Assembly (NCBI GenBank): GCA_017548425.1
Contig: JAFZAB010000143.1
Location: forward strand, 1 to 43,889
Source of the DNA: Victivallales bacterium
GTDB taxonomy: Bacteria > Verrucomicrobiota > Lentisphaeria > Oligosphaerales > Oligosphaeraceae
Reading direction: 5' to 3'
DNA: 43,889 nt
The notes under the pieces were generated by a model. The model was not told the DNA's origin and searched no databases. It was given only the letters and a program-made list of their open reading frames with translations. The position numbers and the translations under genes are program-made. Shown one piece after another: positions 33,160 through 40,905 of the stretch (position 1 is its first letter; the number at the start of each line of letters is the position of its first letter).

Positions 33160-34041
33160 CTTCAGCCTTACTTCTTTAATGGTATTGTATTGGCGTTTGA
33201 CACCGAGATCCTGCATCCAGCATTTGACGTAGTTTGTGCGCCACGGGCCGGAGCCGGGGCCACCGCCGTTGTCGTTTTCCCAAAGCCATCTGGGCGTCGG
33301 CCAAATGGCGACGGACGGCTTGACGGCGTCGTAGAAATTCTTGTTGGCACCATTCTGCCCGTGATGGGCGAGTACGACGATGTCCGCCTTCAGTTTGTCA
33401 GGGCAAAGTTCCAGGAGACGGTTGCCGCCTTCAACGCCCAAGTCACCTGTTACCAACATTTTCTTGCTGCCGATGGTGACGTTGTAAACGACGGATGCGT
33501 TGTTGATGGGATTACCGGTCTGTATTGGGTATGGATCGTTGAGGACTTCGACTTTGACGCCATCGACTTCAAAGATGTCGCCCGCTTTGGTGATTTGCTG
33601 CGGAATGTTCGATGTTTTCAACGGTGTAATGGTAGTCATGGCTTCCTGGAGGCAGCCTTTTTCACGCTTGTCCGCTTCCTTAATCCATTCTTCGCTGATG
33701 AAATTATAGCATAACTTCTTGATTTTCAATGCATCCGGCGTCTTTTCAATGAATTCGGCAAGTTGCCAGAAGTGGTCGCCATGGGCGTGGGTGATGCACC
33801 ACAAATCAACCGTGTCCGAAAATTCCTTCACGATTTTGATGAGATTGGCATTGTCTTCCCGCCAGCCGCCGTCGAAGACGATGACATGCTTGTTTTTCGT
33901 GACGATGATGGCGGAGAACATCTGGCTGCCGCGGACGGAGGACGGGAAGATGACTTGTTCGCCTTCGAACAAATCGGGAAGCTGTGCGCCGGAAACGGCA
34001 AGCGACATGAGCAGTACGGAACAGCATAACGATGGTTTCAT
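33157..34041 (-). CDS. Secreted metallo-beta-lactamase-fold hydrolase (ComEC C-terminal-like)
   Basis: A 294-aa exported MBL-fold protein. The start is set by AAGGAG five bases before MKPSLCCSVL; an upstream in-frame ATG lacks a site. A signal peptide ends near AVSGAQ. The metal-binding motif HAHGDH is at 85-90, with later ligands in VTGDLGVEGG and LAHHGQNG. This pattern recalls the ComEC/Rec2 C-terminal MBL domain but without the membrane channel. The substrate is unknown; nucleic acid or a phosphodiester is possible outside the cytoplasm. The minus strand continues through heptad arrays to fabD. Confidence 0.8.
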   Translation of the reverse strand: MKPSLCCSVLLMSLAVSGAQLPDLFEGEQVIFPSSVRGSQMFSAIIVTKNKHVIVFDGGWREDNANLIKIVKEFSDTVDLWCITHAHGDHFWQLAEFIEKTPDALKIKKLCYNFISEEWIKEADKREKGCLQEAMTTITPLKTSNIPQQITKAGDIFEVDGVKVEVLNDPYPIQTGNPINNASVVYNVTIGSKKMLVTGDLGVEGGNRLLELCPDKLKADIVVLAHHGQNGANKNFYDAVKPSVAIWPTPRWLWENDNGGGPGSGPWRTNYVKCWMQDLGVKRQYNTIKEVRLK

Positions 34042-34289
34042 GATGGCTCCTTTCATGGTTGTTGATATTATATATGGAAAAAAGTTAGAAGTAACATACC
34101 GCCATTGTGGCGAGTTTCAAGACAGACGGGCCTGCTGATGATTCATTAGACGTAGATATTGCTCTTTTTGTTCCTTGTGGGAAAATTTATAGTCAATGGA
34201 AAAAGTGCCGTGGAAGTTGATTTCCATGGAGCGGCTGATAAATTACGATTGCACATATTAATTTTGATGATAAACATTGAGGAAACACG

Positions 34290-35216
34290 ATGGCGAAAGT
34301 ACCCGTAAGCTTGATAATCGATGACGGCTCTCCCGTCAACCTCTACTATTTCCATGATTTAATGCGCGAGCATGAGTTGATCGTGCCGATTGAACAAGTG
34401 TTGCGGTTTGCGTCCATTTGCAAGAAGAATGGTGTCCGAGGGAAGTTCTCCGTCGTGCCCATGCCATGCAATCTGGGGCGTCTTGACAAAGGGCTGAGCC
34501 ATTGCCCATGGGAGCATGTCCAGCAGTTTATCAAGACGGTTCGCGAGAATGTCGCTCCGATGTTTTCGCTGACGCCTGAAATCATTTCGCACTACTGGGC
34601 GTTCGACGTCAAGACGGAGCGTGTCTTGGACGTTCGCGAAGATATCTATTTCAGCACGCTAACAGCCGAACAGATCGCGGATTATGTCAGCTATGCCATA
34701 AAAATCCTCTGCAATGTGGATTTGATTCCGGAAGGCGTGACGTCGCCGTGGATGACGGGTATCGACAACGAACGGAATTATGCGGAAGGCATCGGCATGG
34801 CGTTCAAACGGACCTTGAACAAAGACATGACCTTCTATTTCCTGCACAACCAGTCCGTGCTTAAGGCTCCGAAAGTGATGTGCAGTTCCGCGGAAACAGG
34901 CAAGGTGGTTTCCATTCCGCGAGACTTTCCGGATGTCTTCTGGTCAGGAAACAATCCGGGCAATGACGCAGAAGCGAAGCGGAAGATCAAAGAGGGTGTC
35001 GACAGTATCATCAGTGAAGACGGTCGTAGCGGGCAGTTTGTGAATCTTCTTGATGCCGGACGGCCGATTGTGTTCATAACCCATTGGCAATCGCTGTTTT
35101 CGGATGGACGTTTCTATGGTCTGGACGGTTTTGAGGCGCTGATGGAGCGAGTTACCCGCTATTTCGGCGACAAAGTCGAATGGCTGACGTTCAAGGAGAT
35201 TGCCGAACGTTATTAA
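34290..35216 (+). CDS. Polysaccharide-deacetylase-like protein, divergent
   Basis: A 308-aa protein with no signal peptide. The start has GAGGAAA upstream. Features that recall NodB/GH57-type deacetylase barrels are the first strand VSLIIDDGSPVN (Asp11/Asp12), RGKFSVVPMP, VTSPWMTGID, and the final strand and helix FITHWQSLF with VEWLTFKEIAERY. The His-x-x-x-His zinc pair of classical deacetylases is not obvious. The gene is followed after 42 nt by a secreted DUF4838 protein, so a shared glycan target is likely. Function is not certain; related proteins in sugar-degrading gut bacteria are mostly uncharacterised. Confidence 0.6.
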   Translation: MAKVPVSLIIDDGSPVNLYYFHDLMREHELIVPIEQVLRFASICKKNGVRGKFSVVPMPCNLGRLDKGLSHCPWEHVQQFIKTVRENVAPMFSLTPEIISHYWAFDVKTERVLDVREDIYFSTLTAEQIADYVSYAIKILCNVDLIPEGVTSPWMTGIDNERNYAEGIGMAFKRTLNKDMTFYFLHNQSVLKAPKVMCSSAETGKVVSIPRDFPDVFWSGNNPGNDAEAKRKIKEGVDSIISEDGRSGQFVNLLDAGRPIVFITHWQSLFSDGRFYGLDGFEALMERVTRYFGDKVEWLTFKEIAERY

Positions 35217-35258
35217 TATAGGATTTACAAATAACAGATAAAAACCAAAGGAACGATT

Positions 35259-37547
35259 ATGAAAATGACATGCTTTTTGTGCGGTTTGCTGCTGTGCGGT
35301 CTTGCGGGTGCACAGACGTTGAAAATCGCCGACAACGGCAAAAGCGACTATGTGATTGTGATTCCGGACAATCCCGCCACAGTCCTGAAGAATGCCGCAA
35401 AAGAACTGGCTGAACATCTAAAATGGGTGACGGGAACGGAATACACGATATTTGAAGCGGCGGCGCGTCCGAAAGGCAAGCCTGCATTTGTTATCGGTGA
35501 CGCAGGCAAAGCGGCATTTCCGGACGTTGATTTCACGAAGGCGAAAGCGGACACGACGGCCATTCGTTTCAAAGACGGCGACGTCTATCTGAATGGTCGC
35601 ATGCCGCGTGGCCCGCTGTACGCCGTCTATACGTTTTTGGAGGACTATGTAGGCGTCCGCTGGTGGACGCCGACGGAAAATGACATTCCAAACAAGCCTA
35701 CATTAATCGTTGATACAAAGGAATATCTGTATTCACCGCAGGTTGTCAGCCGCGAACCGTTCTATCGTCATGCCGTCGATCCCAAATGGGCGCCGCGTTT
35801 GAAGGCCAACGGTCATCATCAGCAGATTTCCGATGACTGGGGCGGGCATATGTCCATCATCGGCTGGTGCCATACGTTCTTCCAGTTCCTGCCGCCCGAC
35901 AAGTATTTCAAAGATCATCCGGAATGGTATTCCATGCAAGGTGGAAAGCGCACGGCGAACTGGACGCAGCTCTGTTTGACAAACGAAGAAATGACGAAGG
36001 AATTCGCGAGAGTCTGCCTGGAGCAGATTCGCAAGAAGCCGACGGCCGGCGTGATTTCCGTTTCGCAGAACGACTGGCATGGCCGTTGCGAATGTCCGAA
36101 GTGCTTGGAAGTAGAGAAGATAGAAGGCAGCCAGTCCGGCCCGCTGATCCGCTTCGTGAACGCCGTCGCGAAGGAGATTGAAAAGGAATATCCGGAATTT
36201 CTAATTGAGACGCTGGCGTACACTTATACCCGCAAGGCACCAAAAGTCACGAAGCCCGCAAAGAACGTCGTCATCCGTCTTTGCAGTATCGAAATGAATT
36301 TTGCGCAGCCGTTGGAGACGGGACCCGCCAACAAGAGTTTCCGTCAAGACATTGAAGATTGGTGCGCCGTGGCGCCTAACCTCTACATTTGGAACTACAT
36401 CACGAACTTCACAAACTACATGTTGCCGCAGCCGAACTGGCGTGGATTGGCTCCCGACCTCCGTTTCTTCGCCAACCATCATGCCATCGGCGTGTTCGAG
36501 CAGGGCGACATCGCGTGCAACGTCGGCGATTTCGTCCGTCCGCGTGCATGGCTGGTGGCGCATCTGTTGTGGAATCCGAACCAGGATGAAAAAGCGCTTA
36601 TGCGCGAATATTTCAACGGCTATTATGGCGCGGCGGGGCCGTTCCTGCTGCAGTACATTGATTATCTGTGCGACACGGTTGAAGAGGCAGGTTACAATTT
36701 GCGTTGCTACAATGGCAGCGTCGCGGGATGGTTGCCGTTGGAGAAACTGGATGACGCATTGACGCTGTACAAACTGGCGGAAGACGCCGTGAAGGATAAT
36801 CCTGTGTTGGCGGAACGCGTTCGCCGCGAACGCCTTAGCCTTGATTTGGCAGTTCTTCAGGCCTATCCGACGGCGAAAATCTGGAACCGCTATACTGGCA
36901 AGGATTATCTGAAGAATCTGCCGAAGCCTGCGAAGGAACTGGCGAAGGAGTTCGACGATCTGTGCATAAAATACGATATCGGCAACATTCGCGAAGGCGG
37001 CGCGTACGGCGATTACGGTAAGCGTTTGCTCGAAGGTCTTGAACCGCCGGACTTCGAGACGACGCGTGGCAATCCGCCTGAATGGTTGAAAGGTCTGCCC
37101 GATGACCGTTGGGATCATTTCACGGGCAAGCGTTTCCAACTGCACAAGGAAGGCGAATGGGTGAAATTGGTCGATGACAAGGAAGCCACCACCGGAAAGG
37201 CCGCGATGATGACGAATACGCATACGCAGTGGGCGACACAGGTTCCCGTCGGTGGCTATTACGGCATGACGAAGAGATGGAAATTCCGCTACGCCGTCCG
37301 TTGCGACGCGCAGCCGACGGCTGGCCATGTTTTGCAGTTCGGCATCTACAGCCAGACGCTTGGCCGTGACATCGCCCATCGTGATTTCACGGCGCAGGAA
37401 ATCGCTGGCGAGAAATATCATGTCTATGAGACCGACTGGATCAAGCTTGGTTATGATCAGTATGTCTGGTTTGCTCCGACCATCAAGAATCCGAAGGATG
37501 CGAAAGCCGTCTATATCGACTACGTGTCCATGATGCGAGAGGAATAG
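35259..37547 (+). CDS. Secreted DUF4838 protein with alpha-glucuronidase-like N-terminus
   Basis: A 762-aa exported protein. AAGGA lies six bases before the ATG, and a signal peptide (CFLCGLLLCGLAGAQ) follows. Residues of about 20-155 form the GH67/GH20-type small domain (KNAAKELAEHLKWVTG, GPLYAVYTFLEDYVGVRWW). The DUF4838 core of about 160-470 carries SQNDWHGRCECPKC (Ser269 to Cys282), whose cysteines are typical of the family and may hold a metal or disulfides. A C-terminal beta-sandwich (about 620-762) may bind carbohydrate. It is the second gene of a two-gene operon and is probably a glycosidase acting on uronic-acid or amino-sugar glycans. This fits the glucuronate operon in the window, but activity is unproved. 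Confidence 0.82.
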   Translation: MKMTCFLCGLLLCGLAGAQTLKIADNGKSDYVIVIPDNPATVLKNAAKELAEHLKWVTGTEYTIFEAAARPKGKPAFVIGDAGKAAFPDVDFTKAKADTTAIRFKDGDVYLNGRMPRGPLYAVYTFLEDYVGVRWWTPTENDIPNKPTLIVDTKEYLYSPQVVSREPFYRHAVDPKWAPRLKANGHHQQISDDWGGHMSIIGWCHTFFQFLPPDKYFKDHPEWYSMQGGKRTANWTQLCLTNEEMTKEFARVCLEQIRKKPTAGVISVSQNDWHGRCECPKCLEVEKIEGSQSGPLIRFVNAVAKEIEKEYPEFLIETLAYTYTRKAPKVTKPAKNVVIRLCSIEMNFAQPLETGPANKSFRQDIEDWCAVAPNLYIWNYITNFTNYMLPQPNWRGLAPDLRFFANHHAIGVFEQGDIACNVGDFVRPRAWLVAHLLWNPNQDEKALMREYFNGYYGAAGPFLLQYIDYLCDTVEEAGYNLRCYNGSVAGWLPLEKLDDALTLYKLAEDAVKDNPVLAERVRRERLSLDLAVLQAYPTAKIWNRYTGKDYLKNLPKPAKELAKEFDDLCIKYDIGNIREGGAYGDYGKRLLEGLEPPDFETTRGNPPEWLKGLPDDRWDHFTGKRFQLHKEGEWVKLVDDKEATTGKAAMMTNTHTQWATQVPVGGYYGMTKRWKFRYAVRCDAQPTAGHVLQFGIYSQTLGRDIAHRDFTAQEIAGEKYHVYETDWIKLGYDQYVWFAPTIKNPKDAKAVYIDYVSMMREE

Positions 37548-37657
37548 CCGTAAACGGCTATGCTAATGGCTTATGGCTAATGGCTTATGGCTTATGGTGC
37601 TTAGAATAAGGCTATTAGCCATAGGCCATAGGCCCATAAGCACCGCCCGAAGGGCGG
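37545..37657. repeat. Paired GCTTATG heptad arrays forming a hairpin between convergent genes
   Basis: The left arm, 37562-37596, has five units (GCTAATG, GCTTATG, GCTAATG, then GCTTATG twice). The right arm, 37613-37641, has complementary units (TATTAGC, CATAGGC twice, CATAAGC). A 16-nt spacer separates them, and a second small hairpin, CCGCCC with GGGCGG, follows at 37643-37657. The DUF4838 stop TAG opens the region. Confidence 0.85.
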
Positions 37658-37667
37658 GCATGGGCGG

Positions 37668-39587
37668 TTAGGGTTGTTCGATGGGAAGGCAGAGGATGAA
37701 TTCGCTGCCGACGCCTGGGGTGGATTCCAATGTGATCCATCCATGGTGGTGGGTGATGCAGCCATAGGCCATGGCGAGTCCCATGCCGGTACCTTTGCCG
37801 ACTTCCTTCGTCGTGAAGAATGGCTCGAAAATTTTCTTCTGAGTTTCTTCATCGATGCCGCAACCATTGTCTTTCACTTTGATGCAGACATAGTTTTTGA
37901 TGTCCAAGTCTTTGTCTGGACGTTGATTCCATTCATTCGTCATGTCTCGCATGGCTTGGGCGCGGAGGGTGATTCGCGGATTTTCCGTGTTGGAATTCAA
38001 GGCGTCGCGGGCATTGATGAGAAGGTTGAGCAGGACTTGCTGAAGCTGCGTGGCGTCGCCGCTGATGGTCGGCAGGTCTGGTTCGATGATGACTTTGAAT
38101 TTGATGTTCTTCGCCGTGGGCTGGAAAAGTTGGGCTGTTTGTTCGATAAGAGCCTGAAGATCAATGGATTCGATATGGAACTTGCCTTTCCGTGCAAACG
38201 CCAGCAGTTGGGAGGTGAGTCGTGACGCGCGTTTGGTGGCGGAATTGATGTTGGTAATCAGCGACTGCTGTGACGTTGTCAGATTGCCTTGAAGGGCGAG
38301 CGCGTCTGAACTGCCTTGAATGGAATGGAGGAGATTGTTGAAGTCATGGGCGATTCCACCGGCCAGAACGCCGATGGATTCCAGCCGTTGCGAATGGACA
38401 AGTTGTTCCTGCAGTTCTTGTTGGAGCCGTTCCTGCTTGCGTTGTTCCGTCATGTCGCGCATGATGAGGATGCAGACCGGCGCGTCGTCGATTCGTCCGA
38501 TTGAGACGGTGAAATCGATGTCCATATAGGTGTCGTCTGGCAATTTCAGCTTAGCATGTTGAAAGAAACGGAATGCTTGCGGATTGGGATCATTCAGCAG
38601 TTCCTGCCAGATTTGCTCTCTTGGTAACGGCTTCAGCTCTTCATCGAAAATAATGGGCGTATCTTGCTTGCTGGAAAGAAAGTAAGGGCCGAAGATATTG
38701 ATGGCGGTGGCATTGGCGTTGAGGACATTTCTGTCTTGATCGATGATGATGATGATTTCAGGGGAGTGGTCGAGAAGGAGCTGATACCGCTCTTCCCATT
38801 CCTCCAGAGACTTGCGCATACGATCCGTGGATTGGAAGTTATAGAGGAATTCATCGAAGAAACTGGTGGTGTTGGGTTTGTCCTTCAAGGAGATATTCGT
38901 AAGTTTCAGATAGAGGCATGTGATTCCTGTTGAGACTATCATCAGAATGAGGCGTACCATCCATGCGATTTGACGGGCGGATGGTGTGTTTTCCATGGAA
39001 GTGGCGTCGAGATCGCGGCAGACATAGATGAGGCCAATGCAGACAAACAGGCTGACCGAGAAAGGCGTGCTCCAGTTGCGAAGAGCTTGGAAGATGATCG
39101 GGATGCAGATGATGATGACTAAATGGACAAAAGTGAAAACCGCCACTGATTTGAGGAAGAGCACGGCGGTGAAATGCTTCGTCGAATGACCTGTGATCAT
39201 GCTTCTGGCTTCAGGCGAAAGGACCTCAAGCATGATGAAAAGGAATGTGATGGCGGCGGCGAGCGTGACAATCAGGCCGAAAATCAATTTCTGGGCTTCG
39301 CGTGTGCCGATGGTTTCATAGATGAGAATGTCCATCGTCATCATCGGAAGGAGGAGGGTGCCCAGACGGAACGGGATGTAGGAGCTTGAAACAAATGACG
39401 CCAGCGAGAAGTTCGGAATGCCGATGACCAGGCTGATGATCAAGAAGAGGGCCATTGTCATGTACAATGGAAAAAGGCTGAACGTCCTGCGAAGATAATG
39501 CAGCAACAGCAGGAGGCTCAGCGAAATCAGCAGCTCCGTCAATGACGGAAGGAGCAGATTCATTGTCAATGATAACGGTGAATCCAT
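37668..39587 (-). CDS. Membrane-bound histidine kinase with PAS domain, orphan
   Basis: A 639-aa sensor kinase. Residues 1-225 hold six or seven hydrophobic segments, a multi-span sensor. A PAS domain follows at about 270-395 (LLDHSPEIIIIIDQDRNVLNANA, then VCILIMRDMTEQRK). The dimerisation box GGIAHDFNNLLH gives phospho-accepting His414. ATP-binding boxes are LLNLLINARDAL (N), DNGCGIDEE (G1) and GTGMGLAMAYG (G2). There is no receiver domain and no response regulator gene is seen nearby, so its partner is elsewhere. Two starts (39587 and 39563) are possible, neither with a clear ribosome binding site. The membrane part resembles no sensor that I can name. Confidence 0.9.
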   Translation of the reverse strand: MDSPLSLTMNLLLPSLTELLISLSLLLLLHYLRRTFSLFPLYMTMALFLIISLVIGIPNFSLASFVSSSYIPFRLGTLLLPMMTMDILIYETIGTREAQKLIFGLIVTLAAAITFLFIMLEVLSPEARSMITGHSTKHFTAVLFLKSVAVFTFVHLVIIICIPIIFQALRNWSTPFSVSLFVCIGLIYVCRDLDATSMENTPSARQIAWMVRLILMIVSTGITCLYLKLTNISLKDKPNTTSFFDEFLYNFQSTDRMRKSLEEWEERYQLLLDHSPEIIIIIDQDRNVLNANATAINIFGPYFLSSKQDTPIIFDEELKPLPREQIWQELLNDPNPQAFRFFQHAKLKLPDDTYMDIDFTVSIGRIDDAPVCILIMRDMTEQRKQERLQQELQEQLVHSQRLESIGVLAGGIAHDFNNLLHSIQGSSDALALQGNLTTSQQSLITNINSATKRASRLTSQLLAFARKGKFHIESIDLQALIEQTAQLFQPTAKNIKFKVIIEPDLPTISGDATQLQQVLLNLLINARDALNSNTENPRITLRAQAMRDMTNEWNQRPDKDLDIKNYVCIKVKDNGCGIDEETQKKIFEPFFTTKEVGKGTGMGLAMAYGCITHHHGWITLESTPGVGSEFILCLPIEQP

Positions 39588-39633
39588 GATTCTGAAAGAT
39601 GGCGGTTGTCGTCAACAACCGCTTTGTTCCGTA

Positions 39634-40830
39634 TTATTCGGAGGTTTTTTTCTTAATGAAAAGCGGTTTGGCGGGCTTTTTCTTGGCGACTGGAAGAAGT
39701 GTTTTGCGCGGAGCGGTTGGCGCGGCATCGGGCTGTGCGGCCTCCGTTTCAGCCATCGTGGTTGCGGCTTCCTCAACTTTCGATTGTGCGGCATCATCCT
39801 GCGATTCAGCGTCTTCCGTGGCTGGTTCCGTGGGGGCGGAAGGTGTTGCGGCAACCGCAGGCTTTTCCTTTTTCATTTTGAAAGAAGGCGTCTTGCGTGG
39901 AATCGACGGCGAAGGAGTCGGTGTCGCGGTTGGCGGGTTCGTTCCGTTCTTTTCGGCCTTCAGCAGGGCGATGCAAGAACGTAAGGTATAGATGGCGTAG
40001 GCAGCCAAGCCGATGGCGATGATGGCCGACAGGCTGGAGAGGACGGCGACCAACGTGTTGCCATTGGATTTGATGGCGCAGATCAACGTCAGAATCAGAA
40101 TCGCAATATAGGCATTGAGCCGCCAGAAGCGAATTTGGTTCTGACGGGCCAGTTTGTCGATTTTGGCTTTTTGTTCTTCAAATGATTCGACTGGTTGCGC
40201 GGCAACGACTTGCGGCGCTTCCGCCGTGGCCGACGGTTCGGTTTGCTGATTTTCAGCCGACTGTTTTTCCAGTTGCTGAGCGATGGCGGCTTCCGCTTCT
40301 TCAAGGCGTTTTTGCGCGGCGGCCTCCGCTTCTTCAAGACGCGCTTTCGCCGCGTTTCCCGCTTCTGCAAGCTGTTGTTGCGCCGCAGATTCCGCTTCAT
40401 TTTTGATTTGCGCGGCGTTCTGCTTGGCGGTTTCGACGATGGCATTGGCTTCCGCTGTCGCTTCGGCCAGTTTCTGTTCGCGAAGCTGTTGAAGCGAAGC
40501 TTCCGCTTGGGCCTGGGCTTGCTGAATCTGCTTGTTGGCCTCCACCAGAAGGCGGTCGCGTTCCTGCTGGGCTTTGAAACGCGCCTCTTCAAGCAGGCGT
40601 TCCGTTTCCGCAGGTGACGCCGCTGCCGTTACTTGTGAGCCAATTGTACTGATCGTGCGGGCGACTCTCATGGGGCGCACAGGCGTAGCGGTCGCCGTTG
40701 GGGCCGCCGCGTCGGAAGCCGCCGTTTCCGGCTGCATGGTGGTCTTGCATTTCGGACAGCGCAGGGAGGGCATGGGGGCGTCCAACGTGAGTGTGGAGCC
40801 GCAATTTGGACAGACATGCTTGACAGACAT
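39634..40830 (-). CDS. Zinc-ribbon, coiled-coil and two-span membrane protein, unknown function
   Basis: A 398-aa protein. The N-terminal zinc ribbon has Cys7/Cys10 (CPNCG) and Cys25/Cys28 (CPKCK). Residues of about 75-205 are an Ala/Glu/Gln-rich helix likely to form a long coiled coil with AEAxAQ-type repeats (LEEAEAAAQKRLEEAEAAI). Two hydrophobic segments follow at about 242-262 and 268-290. The C-terminal third is Pro/Ala/Thr-rich and ends in a basic stretch (AKKKPAKPLFIKKK). It sits 46 nt upstream of the histidine kinase gene on the same strand, so they may be cotranscribed. I do not recognise a family; tail and coil are low complexity. Confidence 0.7.
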   Translation of the reverse strand: MSVKHVCPNCGSTLTLDAPMPSLRCPKCKTTMQPETAASDAAAPTATATPVRPMRVARTISTIGSQVTAAASPAETERLLEEARFKAQQERDRLLVEANKQIQQAQAQAEASLQQLREQKLAEATAEANAIVETAKQNAAQIKNEAESAAQQQLAEAGNAAKARLEEAEAAAQKRLEEAEAAIAQQLEKQSAENQQTEPSATAEAPQVVAAQPVESFEEQKAKIDKLARQNQIRFWRLNAYIAILILTLICAIKSNGNTLVAVLSSLSAIIAIGLAAYAIYTLRSCIALLKAEKNGTNPPTATPTPSPSIPRKTPSFKMKKEKPAVAATPSAPTEPATEDAESQDDAAQSKVEEAATTMAETEAAQPDAAPTAPRKTLLPVAKKKPAKPLFIKKKTSE

Positions 40831-40861
40831 TGGAAAGGCCGCAAAATGGATGGATAAATTA

Positions 40862-40888
40862 AGAAAAGCCCCCTCGTGTGGAGGGGGC
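40862..40888 (-). terminator. Intrinsic terminator of ileS
   Basis: GCCCCCTC (40868-40875) pairs with GAGGGGGC (40881-40888) around a 5-nt loop. On the minus strand it is followed by TTTTCTT. It lies about 20 nt after the ileS stop. Confidence 0.88.
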
Positions 40889-40905
40889 GTGGAATAGGGG
40901 TAGGT

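Noticed and set aside
34042..34289. Possible small minus-strand protein near 34146-34355
   Set aside because: It overlaps the deacetylase-like start, has no ribosome binding site and no recognisable features.
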